DNA from: Rhinopithecus roxellana
Taxonomy: Eukaryota > Chordata > Mammalia > Primates > Cercopithecidae
Length of the DNA stretch: 64,000 nt
Direction: 5' to 3'
NCBI RefSeq assembly: GCF_007565055.1
Contig: NC_044551.1
Coordinates: 97,122,089-97,186,088, forward strand
This document shows positions 34,331 through 46,969 of the stretch, piece after piece; positions within the stretch are counted from its first letter, which is position 1, and the number at the start of each line of letters is the position of its first letter. The notes below the pieces were generated by a model that was given only the letters and a program-made list of their open reading frames with translations, made no database searches and had not been told where the DNA came from. The position numbers were made by a program, and so were the translations under genes.

Positions 34331-36394
34331 ACACTCTTTATACTGAATGCACTGCATGAATTTGCTGATCTGAATTTGGGCAAAAACTCAGTACAAAAAT
34401 TAGCTTGTCATTACCATTTATCTTTCTTATTTATTTTTCTTTTCTTCTGCTTTGCTTATTGCCAAAGCAACTAAGCAATTTTCTTGCTGTCTTTAGTAAT
34501 GGGGCAGTGTTACTTTTTCTTCCAGTTAATCCATAAGCTGAAAGTAGAACCTCTTGGGGTCCCTGCTTTATGAGGGGAAGGCCTATTATTAGACCACCCA
34601 CGTTGTCTGTGTTCTGCATGTCCTAATTGGAACATGAAAATCACCACTCCAGTTCCCACTTTGGCAAATGCCCTCAGGCCAAAAGGACTAAACCACATGG
34701 CTTCCTATTATAGCTTTCAGCTTTGCTTAGATTTTGGCCGTTGGACACAGACAGTCTTATTATCTTGCAGCTCATCAATGCTTTTAAGATGATGTGTTTT
34801 TTTGTTTGTTTTCGCTAGAACTTTTAGTCATTTTTCATGGGAAAATCAAGCCTAATACCTCCCCACTATATTACTAGAAATGCTTCTCTCCCTGTGTGGC
34901 ATAGTCAGGCCTTCTAAGTGCTTCCCAGGTCCTTTGGGCCTTGTTCCATGTGGATTTTACAAACATGAATTTAAGCCAATGGCTAGATATGGAATATAGA
35001 CTAAGATTCCCGAAGCCCATTAGAGAGAACAGATGGGACTTGCTTACATCACTACCCCACAATGGAAAGAAATAATTTGGAAACAGAGGGAGTTCCTAGC
35101 AGAGTAACCAACATTATGTTGCCTTCTTTTACACACATGGCATATTTAATCAGAAAACAGAATTTAAATGCCACATGCATGGCCTTCAATAGTCTTTGGC
35201 TTTTGATTAGGGAGTGAAAACAGTCCCCCAGCTGTGGCTATTTGTTTATTTGCTAGCATAGAGTTTCTAAATGACATTTAGGGCAACTGTTCACTTGTGG
35301 TGGGGAACGTCCATTAAAAATACAGATGGCTGTTAGATGGGCTTTATTAAGTTTAAGACTAGAAGCAGTTTTCAGTAGATAAGAAAATGAGATGATAATG
35401 TAAAATAGCATAAAGAAAATGAGATTTGCTTTAAAATATCAGTGTTCAGAGTACTTGAAGAAATATCCAGGCACAATTTTACCTTAATTTCCGCCTCAAT
35501 TTTTCTCCAAATCTTACATCTCACTCTGGAGTAAGTATTCATGATTTTGAGAAATGCTTATGTATGTTTTGCAGTCTTAAGAAATACACAGCAGTTCCCA
35601 AGGGTATAATTTCACAAGAAAAAATACTACCACAAAATTAGGATTTACTAATAGATAAAAGGGATCCTATAATGACATTTGAGAAGAACTATCAATTACC
35701 ATGAACATAATTGTAGATGCTTGGGGCTAGGGACAGAAAGAACTAACACCAGCTCTGCACTGCATAGCTTATTCTTTTCCAAGTGCCTGCCACATCCATT
35801 CTCCACTTCTTAGAAAAAAAAAATTTTTTTTAAAGTTTTTTGCATCTAGATTTCTAAGAGATGGGTCATAAAACCCTGTAGATTTAGCTACCACTGATAG
35901 GTTTGGGGATGATGTCTGGACTTAAGGAAGCTGAGTGACTTAGGATGTTATCCTGCATAAGGAGCTCTGTATACTAGGGGGGGGGGTCTGTTCTTCTTGG
36001 TGCTAACTTTAACAAACCAATTAGATCTTATTTTTTGGGAAGTTTAAATGTAAGATAAGAAAGATCAAAATAGGTAGTAGAATAAAACAGGGAGAAGAGG
36101 CTATCAGCAGAAAGCAATGATGCAGTAGAAGCTATGAATTGGATGCAGTAGAACCCATGAGGTAGGGCAGCAAGCAGAGAGAGGCAATTTTGAGTGGCCA
36201 GAGAAAATGGGAAGGAGGAAGCTGAGAAGAAAGCTGTTGGATGACAGTGCTATCATTGGGATGCTCATCTTGCTTAGTTTCAGGAACAGCATCCAGCTCT
36301 CCAGGAAGACTATTTGATTACTACATCTGTTTTTTTTTTATCTTAAATTACTCATGTATCATTCCAATAAACTCTCAGTACTTCAAGAAATGTG
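34331..36394. other. Long stretch with no recognisable gene or repeat
   Basis: Unique-looking DNA. It contains an A-run/T-run palindrome near 35813-35833 and a run of nine G near 35979-35987. Frames reach at most 62 codons before 36241. Confidence 0.4.
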
Positions 36395-36396
36395 TT

Positions 36397-36548
36397 TCCC
36401 TTCCTTCCTTCCTTCCTTCCTTCCTTCCTTCCTTCCTTCCTTCCTTCCTTCCTTCCTTCCTTCCTTCCTTCCTTCCTTCTTTCCTTCCTCCCTCCCTCCC
36501 TTCTCTCTCTGTCACTCTCTCTCTCTCTTTCTCCCTCTCTCTCTTTCC
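36397..36548. repeat. (CCTT)n and (CT)n microsatellite
   Basis: A pure CCTT run of about 80 bp (36397-36479) grades into CCCT and CT repeats. It adjoins the tail side of the Alu monomer on its right. Open frames of up to 113 codons on both strands here are repeat artefacts. Confidence 0.98.
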
Positions 36549-36667
36549 TTTTGACATGGTCTGGCTATATTGCCTAGGCTGATCTCTAACTCCTGGGCTT
36601 AAGTGGTCCTCCCACCTAAGACTCCCAAGTGTCTAGGGCTATAGGCATGTGCCACTGCACCTGGCTT
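36549..36667 (-). mobile_element. Alu right-arm monomer (FRAM-like), antisense
   Basis: It contains 'tggctatattgcctaggctg', 'actcctgggcttaagtggtcc' and 'tataggcatgtgccactgcac' only; the other arm is missing. Its T-rich tail side passes directly into the CT-rich microsatellite. Confidence 0.7.
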
Positions 36668-36839
36668 CTGTTTCTTAATAAGTGGAAGATATTAATCAAA
36701 CCAACTCTGATGGAAAATAAACAATGACCAAATGGGCATTTTAATAAATTTCTCATGAGCTGATTAGTCAAGGTGGTATAGTAGGTATATATTTTGAGAC
36801 CCCTTCCTCTTCTTCAAACCAAAGCAATAATACATTTAA

Positions 36840-36935
36840 AATAATAAATTTTAAAAAATTATATATAGATATTATATATATATTTTATATATAGATAGAT
36901 ATATAATATCTATATATATATATATAAAATTTACA
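36840..36935. repeat. TA-rich palindromic tract
   Basis: Runs such as ATATATAGATATTATATATA and TAGATAGATATATAATATCT pair extensively with one another. Low complexity. Confidence 0.9.
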
Positions 36936-36977
36936 AAGAGAAAAAATGTAAAGTCATGGCCATAATGAGAATAAAGT

Positions 36978-37262
36978 TGTATTTGGGAGGCAGAAGGGGG
37001 CAGATCACATGAGGTCAGGAATTCAAGACTAGCTTGGCCAACATGGAAAAACCCCTTCTCTATTACAAATACAAAAATTAGCCAGGAGTGGTGGCACACA
37101 CCTGTGGTCCCAGCTACTCAGGAGGCTAAGGCATGAGAATCACTTAAACTTTGGAGGCAGAAGGTGCAATGAGCTGAGATCGTGCCACTGTACTGCAGCC
37201 TGGGTGACAGAGTGAGACCCTGTCTCAAAAAGAAAAAAGAAAGAAAGAAAAAAAAAGAAAAT
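36978..37262 (+). mobile_element. Alu (S-type), 5' truncated, sense
   Basis: It starts at 'tttgggaggcagaagg' (near consensus base 40) and runs to 'gagtgagaccctgtctcaaa' plus an A-rich tail with (GAAA)n. Right and left arms are both recognisable with moderate divergence. Confidence 0.9.
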
Positions 37263-37639
37263 CAAGTTGGAGATGTCTTGAACTGAAGCTGAGCTAAATA
37301 TAACTGACACAGGAGCATAGAACCAACAAGGCAGAGGTCCAGATGAAGAAATGGGCAAGAAGACTGTGTGTTCCATTCCTGTTTGTTCAAAGAAAATAAA
37401 AGTGCTCTGTGTGAGCTGGGTGGCTATGACCGGCCTTGCTGCTTTACAGCATATGAAAGGGAGGTGAAAGCTGTGCCCATTTTCTGCCCCAGGCCCACAT
37501 CTTAAGGAATGAGGAAGAGGCAGACTCTGTCTCATCCGCAGGATGTGGCCAACTTTCACTGGCTCAGGGTCAGGAGCAATAATGGCCTAATGGGACAGAG
37601 CCTTGGGTAACTGGATGGAGGCAAATGGAAAACTGTTGG
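37263..37639. other. No recognisable feature
   Basis: Unique-looking DNA. The 139-codon minus frame at 37140-37559 is half Alu and has no domain. Confidence 0.35.
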
Positions 37640-37895
37640 ATAGAGAAGGGTGAGCTCAGAGCCAGAGAGAAAAAAAGACAAAAGAGCAAACAAGCACCTA
37701 CTCAAACTGAACAGAAGATGGCAATTTAGAATCAAGACTGCAACATCAACTCTTACCTGAGCCTCCAGACTCCTGGCCAGACTTGTTAGCTCCATAATCC
37801 TGTGAGCCAGTCTTTTAAAATATGCCAATATGTGCCCCCCCCACCCATATACTATTGCTTTTGTTTCTCTGGAGAACCCTGATTAATACAAAAAC
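37640..37895 (+). mobile_element. Possible LTR 3' portion, family unknown
   Basis: The text 'gactgcaacatcaactctta', 'ccagactcctggccagac' and the end 'tctctggagaaccctgatta' recall the 3' part of a common ERV LTR. Not confirmed. Confidence 0.4.
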
Positions 37896-37919
37896 TATTG
37901 AGTGTCCAATTGGAATTTC

Positions 37920-37920
<1 letters not shown>

Positions 37921-37966
<46 letters not shown>
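37921..37966. repeat. (AC)23 microsatellite
   Basis: Forty-six bases of perfect AC dinucleotide, followed by a short GA-rich tail to about 38006. Confidence 0.99.
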
Positions 37967-37968
<2 letters not shown>

Positions 37969-38009
37969 ACAAGAGAGAGACAGGAAAAAGGAGAGAGAGA
38001 AGAAACTTT

Positions 38010-39285
38010 TAGTTTGTTATGATGGCAGAGAACTCCAGTAACTTGGTATATTTAGCACTTTCTTTTCTGAAAAATCAGACTTCCTATGGAAAGGCATTCT
38101 CAGGGTCAGCTCACTTACTGGGACTTCTCTAACTTAGATTTCAATTTGGGTTCAAAGCAGCAACTCTAGTGCTCCTGTCTGTGGTGAGCAGCAGAATATT
38201 TCAGAACACTCTGGTCTTGGGAAGAAAAGACCCTGTGGCATTTTCAAAGCCAAAAGGATCATTGGTCGGAGTCAGCATTAAATGTAAGTTCGGGAGGTCT
38301 TAAAAGTCATTGCTCTTCAGGTTGTTTACTCTGACCTTTGTTTTCATTTTTCTTTTTCTCCAATCTTCACTTTTTCCATTTCATCCTCTCCAAGTGGAGA
38401 AGGATTGTGAAAGCATTTGGTGCACACCATTGGGCCTTTTTATTCATTTCAAAGAGTGCTGTACTATGGTTACCTGGATGTCAGGTCCAGTCAATGGAGT
38501 TTAGGAGGTGCATAAGTTTAGGAGGTGCATAAAAAACACACCTGTAAGAAAGACACACAGTGATACTGGGTTAGGCATGAGGGATGTAAACATGTGGACA
38601 CATCCATTCCTTGAAAGTTGAAGAGCTTTAGGGAAGACAGACCAAAGAACAGAACATTTCAATACACAATGCGATGAGCCTGGTGGGCAGGTAACTCTTA
38701 CAGGAGACCCAAACTCATGCCTAGGAGGGAATGAGCTGAGGTCAATAAGGCTCCTAGAAGAGGAGTCACACTTGAGTTGACGAAGTGTAAGAGTTCACAG
38801 GCTAAGTTATGCTGGTTCACTTTAGGTCACAGGTCAATTTAAAGCCACTTAAAGCTAGTTCTGACCACAATTTAGCCAGATTTATTCTATCCTCCCATTT
38901 AACAACTGTATCATAACAGTAAATTGTGTGGTTGGAACATTGGACACTTTGCTTCCAACCCATTATGTTAGCCATGAAACTTCTTGAATAGATCTAACAT
39001 ATTAGGTAGATTTATTTAACATGTCTATTTTAGGGAAGCCTAAGCTGTATATACAATTTCATTTATCCTGATATCAAATATCACTGAAAGGTTAAACTTG
39101 GTGTTCAGTGACATTGTGCAGCCAAAACTTCCAAAGCTAAAATGGAAAATAATGGCTGTGGCATCCTTTCCAAGAAATCTCTATGACACCCAATCTCAAA
39201 ACTTTAGAGGACTCAGCTGTTTCAAACTGGAGCTCTGAATATTTCAATTGGACAAAGTGTCATGGGACTTGGATTCCTCTAGCAG
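38010..39285. other. No recognisable gene; small 17-bp tandem duplication
   Basis: Unique-looking DNA. AGTTTAGGAGGTGCATA occurs twice in tandem at 38498-38514 and 38515-38531. Nothing else stands out. Confidence 0.45.
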
Positions 39286-39287
39286 GC

Positions 39288-39395
39288 AAGAAGTAGAAGG
39301 AAGGAAAGAGTAAGAAAGGGAAATAGAAAAAAAGAGAGGAAGGAAGAGAAGGAGGGAGGAGGGAGAAAGGAGGCAGGAAAAGAGATAGAGCACAG

Positions 39396-39457
<62 letters not shown>
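39288..39457. repeat. GA-rich tract with (GA)n core
   Basis: Purine-rich sequence from 39288, with a pure GA run at about 39399-39454, ending about 70 bp before the 5' end of the L1 at 39525. The 102-codon minus frame here is low complexity. Confidence 0.97.
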
Positions 39458-39458
<1 letters not shown>

Positions 39459-39524
39459 TGGTTGATCATTAAAAGAGGTCCCATCTCCATTACTGATGAA
39501 AAGTAATTAAAGGAGATACCCTTA

Positions 39525-42500
39525 GAGGAGAGAAGTGGAGCAAATGGTGGGCTAGAAGGCCCTACCAATCATCCACTCTATGGGAACACCAAATTCAACA
39601 ACTATCTACACAAAAAAAGTATCTTCATAAGAGCCAAAAATCAGGTGAGCGAGCACTCACAGTAGCTGGTTTCACTTCATTATCACTGAAATAAGCACTG
39701 AAGGGAGTAGGAAAGATAGTCTTGAATCACTGATGCCACTCTTTCTCATTCCTGTACAGCAGGAGAAAGATAATCTGTGCTTTTGAGAGAGGGAGAGAAC
39801 AGTGATTGTGAGGCTTTGCATTGAACTCAGTGCTGCCCTGTTACAGCAGAAAGCAAAACTGGGCTGAACTCAGCAGTTGCCCACTCATGGAGGGAGCATT
39901 CTGACCAACCCTAGCCAGAGGGGAATAATGCATCCCAGTGGTCAGAATGTGAGTTCTGGCAAGTCTCACCACTGCAGGATAAAGTGCTCTGGGGCTCTAA
40001 ATAAACTTGAAAGGCACTCTAGGCCACAAGGGCTACCAGTCCTAGTGCTGAGCTGGGTTCAGAGCTAGCGGATTTGGGGAGAATGAGACTTACTGACACG
40101 CCAGCCGGAGCAGCTAAGGGAGTGCTGGTACCACCCTTCCCCGAACCCAGGGCAACATAGCTCACAGCTCCAAAAAAGACCCCCTCCTTCCATTTGAGGA
40201 GGGGAGAGGAAAGAGTAAAGAGACTTTTGTCTTACATCTTGGATATCAGCTCAGCCATAGTAGGATAGGGCAGAGGTCAGAGTCGTTAGGCCCCTATTCT
40301 AAGCCCTAGTTCCAGGACCAACATTTCTAGACACACTGTGGGCCAGAAGGGAACCCATGGCCTTGAAGGGAAGATCCTGTCTTGGTAGGATCCATCACCT
40401 GCTGACTGAAGAGCCCTTGGGCCCTGAATAACCAGTGGTAATTACCAGGTAGTACATGGTTGGCCTTGAGTGAGGCTCAGATGTGCTGTTTTCAGGTTCC
40501 AGCTTGACCACAGAGGGTAGAGTACTAGGCAGGCTTTTAGGGTCCCCAATCCCAGGCCTTGGATACTGAATGGCATTTCTGGACCTTCCCTAGGGCCAAA
40601 GGGGAGCCCACTGCACTGAAGGGTATGTTTCAGGCCTGGCAGCATTCACCACGAGCTGACTGAAGAGCCCTTGTGCCTTAAATGAGTATCAGCAGTGGTC
40701 TGGCAGTACTCCTGGTAGACCTGTGGTGGAGGTGGCCACAGAGTGAGGCTCTTCTTCCTGTGGAAATGGGAGGGAAGGGGGAAAAACTGTATCTCATGGT
40801 TTGAGGGCCAGCTCAGCCACAGTAGACTAGAACACCAGGTACACTTCTAAGGTTTTGACTCCAGTGTGTAGCTCCAAGACATCTCTGGACCTGCCTAGGG
40901 CCTGGGGGAACTCACCACTTTGTAGGGAAGGACATAAGCCTGGCTGGCTTTGCCACCTGCTGATTGCAGAGTGCCAGGACCTTGAGCGAACACAGGCAGT
41001 AATCAGGTAGTGGGATAGTGGTTATAGCAGGCCTTGGGTGAGGCAGTGCTATGCTGGCTTCAGTTCTGATGCAGCATAGTCTCAGTGGTGGACACAAGGT
41101 TATTGTGTCACCCCATCCCAAGCCCAAAGAGGCTCAGCACAGACCGACCCCATTTCTTTGGGAGAAAGCTAGGGAAAATGACTGTCTTTGTTCTTTTCCC
41201 AGTTTTTTGAAAAGAATCAGCCTCTGCCTGGAAATACAGATGGTTATTCTGGAACTTATGCAAGACCACCAAGGTGGTACCTCTACAAGTCTGCAAGAAC
41301 CACAGCATTACTGGGTATGGGATACCCCCTAACGCAGATACAACTTATATCACAACACCCAATTCCTTTCAAATACCTGAAAAGCCTTCCCAAGAAGGAT
41401 GGGTACAAACAAGCCCAGACTGTGAAGACTACAGTAAATACCCAACTCTTTGATGCCTGGACACTGGTAAACATCAAACATCATTGCCATCCAGAAAAAA
41501 CATGATCTCACAAAACAAACTAACTAAGGCACCAGGGACCAATCCTGGAGAAACATATATGTGAACTTTCAGACAGAGAATTCAAAATAGCTGTGTTAAG
41601 GAAACTCAAAGCAATTCAAGATAACACAGGGAAGGAATTCAGAATTCTATCTGATAAATTTAACAGATTGAAATAATTAAAAAGAATCAAAAAAAATTCT
41701 GGAGTTGAAAAATGCAATTGAAATACTGAAGAATGCATCAGAATCTCCTACTTGCAGAACTGATCAAGCAGAAGAATTAGCGAGCTTGAAGATAAGCTAT
41801 TCAAACATATACAGTCAGAGGAGACAAAGGAAAAAATATCGATGAAGCATACTTACAGGATTTAGAAAATAGCCTCTAAAGGCAAATATAAGAGGCATTG
41901 GCCTTAAAGAGAAGGTAGAGAAAAAATAGGGATAGAAAGTTTATTCAAAGGGATAATAACAGACAACTTCCCAAGCTTAGAAAAGGTATCAATTTCCAAG
42001 TACAAGAAGGTATAGAACACCAAGAACACCAATATCAAGCATCTTTTGTCTTCACAAAGAAGACAACCTCCAAGGCATTTAATAGTCAGACTCCCAAAGG
42101 TCAAAGATAAAGAAAGGATCCTAAAAGCAGCGAAAGAGAAGAAGCAATGTATAATGAAGCTCCAACATTTCTGGTAGCAGACTTTTCAGTGGAAACCTTA
42201 TAGGCCAAGAGAGACTGATATGACACATTTAGAGAGCTGAAGGAAAAAAAACTTTTACCCTAGAATAATATAGTCAGTGAAAATATCCTTTGAACATGAA
42301 GAAGACATAAAGACTTTCCCAGACAAATGAAAGATGAGGGATATCATCAACACCAGACCTGTCCTACAAGAAATGCTAAAGCGAGTACTTCAATTAGAAA
42401 AAAAAGAACATGAATAGGCAATAAGACATCATCTGTAGCTACAAAACTCACTGGCAGTGGTAAGTACACAGAAAAACACAGAATATTATAACACTATAAC

Positions 42501-45138
42501 TGTGATGTGCAAAATACTTTTAAGTAGAAAAACTAAATAATGAACCAATCAAAAATAGTAACTACAACTACTTTTCAAGATATAGACCATCCAAGAAGAC
42601 ATAAATAGAAGCAACAAAAAGTTAAAAAGCAGAGGTAAGAATTAAGGTGTATAATTTTTATTAGTTTTATTTTTTCTTGTTAGTTTGCTTATGCAATCAG
42701 TGTTAAGTTTTTATCAGCTTAAAATAATGGGTTATAAGATAGCATTGGAAAGCCTCATGGTGACCTCAAATAAAAAAACATACAAGAGGTACACAAAATT
42801 AAAAAAGCAAGAAATTAAATCATACCACCAGAGAAAATCACCTTCCCTAAAAGGAAAATAGGAAGAAAGAAATAAAGGAAGAGAAGACCACAAAACAACC
42901 AGAAAACAAATAACAAAATGGCAGAAGTAAATACTAGCTTATCAAGAATAACACTGAATGTAAATGGACTAAACTTTCCAACTGAAAGACATAGATTGGC
43001 TGAATGGATGAAAAATAAACAAGACCCAATGACCTGTTGCTTATAAGAAACACACTTCACCTAAAAGACACACATAGACTGAAAATAAAGGGATGGAAAA
43101 GGATATTCCATGCCAATGGAAAGCAAAAAACAGCTGGAGCAGCTATACTTACATCAGACAGAATAGATTTCAAGACAAAAACTGTAAGAAGGGACAAAGA
43201 TTGTCACTATAGAATAATAAGAGCACCCTAATATGAAGCAAATATTAGAGTTAAAGAGAGTGATAGACTCCAAACAATAACAGCTGGAGATTTCACCACC
43301 CCACTTTCAGTATTGGACAGATTTTTCCAGATAGAAAATCAACAAAGAAATATTGAACTTAATTTGCACTATAGACCAAATGGACCCAACAGATATTTAT
43401 AGAACGTTTCATTCAATGGATGTAGCATACACATTCTTCTCCTCAGCACGTGGATCATTCTCAAGGATAAACCATATGTTACATCAAAAAACCAATCTTA
43501 AAACATTCAAAAATTTGAATTAATATCAAGCACCTTCTCTAACTACAATGGAATAAAACTAGAAATCAATAACAAGAGAAATTATGAAAACTATACAAAC
43601 ATATGTCAATTAAGATCTAAGAAAGTGAGTGCAAACCAAACCCAAAATTTGAAAAAATAATAAAGATTAGAGCAGAGATAAATGAAATTGAAATGAAGAA
43701 AACAATGCAAAGATCAATGAAACAAAAAGTTGGTTGTTTGAAAAGATAAAATTGGCAAACCTTTTGTCAGACTAAGGAAGAAAAGAGAGAAGACCTAAAT
43801 AAGTTAAATCAAAGATGAAAAAAAGACATGACAACTGATACTGCAGAAATTCAAAGCATCATTAGTGGCTACTTTGAGCAACTATATGTCAATAAATTGG
43901 AAAATCTAGAAGAAACAGATATCCTAGACAAAACCTACCAAGATTTAACCATGAAAAACTTCAAAACCTAAACAGGTCAATAACAAGTAACAACATTGAA
44001 ACTGTAATAAAGTCTTTTAGCAAAAAAAAAAAAAAAAAAAAGTCCGAAGGAAAAGCCCAGTATTTGATGGCTTCCCTGCTGAATCCTACCAACCATTTAA
44101 AGAAAAACTCATGTCAATTCTACTCAAACTATTCCAAAAAAAGACAGAGGAAGCAGGAATACTTTCAAACTCATTCTCCAAAGACAATATTACCCTGATA
44201 CCAAAATCAGACAAAGACACATCAAAAAGGAAAACTACAGACTAATATAACTGATGAATATTGATGCAAAAATCCTCAACAAAATACTAACAACCCAAAT
44301 TTGACAACACATTAAAAAGGTCATTCATCATCTCCAAGTGGGATTTATCCCTGGTATGTAAGGATGGTTCAACACATGCAAATCAATCAATGTAATACAT
44401 CATACCAACAGAATGAAGGACAAAATTGATATGCACATTTCAATTAATACTGAAAAAGAATGATAAAATTTAACCTCCCTTCATGATAAAAACCCTAAAA
44501 TAACTGAATATAAAAGGAACATACCTCAACATAATGAAAGCTATATATGGCAGACCCATAGCTAGTATCATACTAAATTGGAAAATACTGAAAGTCTTTT
44601 CTCTAATATCTGGAACATGCAAAAATACCTACTTTCACCACTGTTATTCAACACAGTACTGGGAGTCCTAGTTAGAGAAATCAGATAAGAGAAATAAATA
44701 AAGTGCATCCAAATTGGAGAAGGAGAAGTCAAATTATCCTTGTTTACAATGATATAATCTTATATTTGCAAAATATAGATTCCACCAAAAACTATTAGAA
44801 CTGATAAATTTAGTAAAGTTTCAGTATACAAAATCAACATACAAATATCATTAGCATTCCTATATGATAACAGTAAACAATCTGAAAAAGAAATCAAGAT
44901 AGTAATAACATTTACAATAGCTGAAAACAAAATAAAATACTTAGAAATTCACTTGACCAAAGAAGTGAAAGATCTTTATAATGGAAACTAGAAAACATTG
45001 AGGCAAGAAATCAAAGAAAACACAAAAACATGGAAAGATATTCCATGTTCATGAATTGGAAGAATCAATATTGTTAAAATGTCCATATTACCCAAAGCAA
45101 TCTACAGATTCCATGCAATCCCTATCAAAATACCAATG
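39525..45138 (+). mobile_element. Older primate L1 (L1PB-like), 5' complete, 3' end lost
   Basis: The start near 39525 corresponds to the L1 5' end. The 5' UTR runs to about 41500, with three tandem monomers. A degraded ORF1 lies near 41500-42400 and ORF2 from about 42920 ('caagaataacactgaatgta') to 45138. Both ORFs carry many stops and indels. ORF2 stops abruptly in the reverse-transcriptase thumb region, where Alu sequence begins. An A-run of about 21 at 44022-44041 interrupts the RT region. No TSD was seen. Confidence 0.8.
40250..41110 (+). repeat. Three diverged tandem monomers in the L1 5' UTR
   Basis: Each monomer has the order 'agctcagccaca'-like start, 'catttctggacc'-like middle, 'acctgctgactgaagagccc'-like block and 'ccttgggtgagg'-like end. 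Anchors 'ctgactgaagagccc' fall near 40403, 40656 and 40957 (the last is diverged), giving periods of about 253 and 301 bp. Monomeric promoters are known from mouse L1 and some older primate L1s. Confidence 0.65.
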
Positions 45139-45402
45139 GGAGGCCAAGGCAGGTGGATCATCTGAGGTCAGGAGTTCAAGACCAGCCTGGCCAATATGGT
45201 GAAAGAAACCCTGTCTCTACTAAAAACATAAAAAATTAGCCAGGCGTGGTGGTGTGTACCTGTAATCCCAGCTATTGGGGAGGCTGAAGCAGGAGAATCA
45301 CTTGAACCTGGGAGGCACAGGTTGCAGTGAGCTGAGATCACACCATTGCTCTCCAGCCTGGGCAACAAGAGCAAACCTCCATCTCAAAAAAAAAGAAAAA
45401 AA
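45137..45402 (+). mobile_element. Alu (S-type), 5' truncated, fused to L1 ORF2
   Basis: The Alu starts at 'tgggaggccaaggcaggtgg', about 40 bases into the consensus, directly after L1 text 'cctatcaaaataccaatg'. Two bases (TG) are shared at the junction. It continues through both arms to an A-rich tail. Confidence 0.9.
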
Positions 45403-45639
45403 GACTAACAAGGTACATTCCTTGCCAGTCATGACCCATGGTCTTAAGATGTTTATAGCTGAGGAAACAGCCTAAGATACCTACAAAAACACACCCCTAC
45501 AAAAGCAAAAAGTCCAGATGTACCAATACCCGTAACAATATATGTTTTCAAGATAATTGTAGTTATGCTTTGATGTATTCAAACAGTAGAATGCCAAGGA
45601 TCATTTTCTTTAAATCAATAGAATAATAAATTTTGACAT

Positions 45640-45875
45640 GCTGTCAGCCCATGTGCACGTAGGGACAGCTTAGTTTTGTCTTTATAAGAAAAACTTAAAA
45701 TGGTGCACTCCTCCTTTTGTTTTCTGAGGACACCCTACTCTGTAATGGGGTAGCTTTCAGTAAACTCTCTCTTCTCATGGCACTTTGTAACTTGCCTTAA
45801 ATTCCTTCCTGCCTAAGATCCAAGAAACCTCTCTTGAGGCCTAGATTGAGACTTCTTTTTTTCTTAGTAACAAAA
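45640..45875 (+). mobile_element. ERV1-type LTR 3' fragment
   Basis: The order 'taatggggtagctttcagta', 'aaactctctcttctc', 'taagatccaagaaacctctc', 'ttgaggcctagattgag' resembles the R-U5 part of ERV1 LTRs (MER4-like). Only the 3' portion is seen. Confidence 0.45.
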
Positions 45876-45879
45876 CCAA

Positions 45880-46330
45880 CTTTAGAAATGAAGTCAGTGA
45901 GAAGTTGTCAGATTTCATATATGTTTTGAAGGTAGAAACAAAAAGATTTGCCAATGGATTTGAGGTGTGAGAAGACAGGAGTCAAGGATGATTCAAAGGT
46001 TTTTGGTCTGAGCAACTGGAGTTAATATTTACTAAAAATAAGGAATATTCCAGGAAAGGCAAAGGGTTTGATTTGGAAATTCGTTAAGTCTGAGATGTCC
46101 AGTAGATATCAAAATGGAGATGTCGGCCATAGAATCAGCTATAAGTATTTGGAAGACAGCGAGAAGTACAGCTGGGAAATAAAGCTTGAAGTTAGTGTAT
46201 AGATGGCATTTAAAAGCATGATACTCAGAAAGATCTCTCAGGTGCCAAATATATAAAGAAAATAAAAGTGAGCCAGAATTGAACTCTATAAGGTAGACAG
46301 TACAGTTATTGCATATTACAAACAAGAAAA
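45880..46330 (-). mobile_element. L2-like fragment, antisense
   Basis: Antisense text 'gaagacaggagtcaaggatg', 'tttttggtctgagcaactgg' and 'aaatggagatgtcggcc' matches the internal part of the same LINE family as the 21.6 and 27.2 kb relics. Confidence 0.5.
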
Positions 46331-46849
46331 CAAATTTAGAAAATTAAAGAATTTGCTTAAAGGAGAGCAATTAGGAAGACGCCAGGATTTCAAATTAGTT
46401 CTTTGACTTCCAATTTCTTTCTTGTTTTTAATAATGCAGTGTCTTTTTTATAAACCTTTTTGTAATAGGCAAAGTTTGATCAGTACAAATGGATTCTAAC
46501 CTGTTCTCTTTCTTACTGTTCCTGATTGAAAGATGTAATAACTAAAAATAAATGGAAATTTTAGTTATTTTATGGACACATGACTTTTTTCTCTGACCTA
46601 GTATAATAGCCTAAATTGTCACATTTATCCATACATTTACATCAGAAATGAGTTTGCATTTGAGACAATCTAAGTAAACGTCATCAGTCCCAAACCTAAT
46701 TCTGGATTTCATTAAAATGAAGTTATGCTCTGAACATCTTATCTGATGGTGTCTTATTGATGTTCTTCTCATTCCCATTTTGGGAATGGATAGTTTATGG
46801 CTGGTTTATTGTATATTGTCTTATGCAGCTGTGATTCTAATACAGTTTC

Positions 46850-46960
46850 GGCACACAGTAAGAACTTAGTCAATGCTAGTTATTATTAGTAGTATTTTCA
46901 AATAACAGAGAACCTAGGCTGATGCCCTAGCTCTCCCACTGGCCCTATAATTTCAGATGC
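46850..46960 (+). repeat. Copy 1 of a local direct duplication (MIR-derived)
   Basis: It matches 47627-47737 over about 110 bp with about seven differences, at an offset of 777 bp. The copied unit spans the tail of one MIR and the head of another. Confidence 0.85.
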
Positions 46961-46969
46961 TATGTTCTC

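Noticed and set aside
36241..36582. 113-codon frame and a minus-strand KEGR-repeat frame
   Set aside because: Translation of the CCTT/CT microsatellite only.
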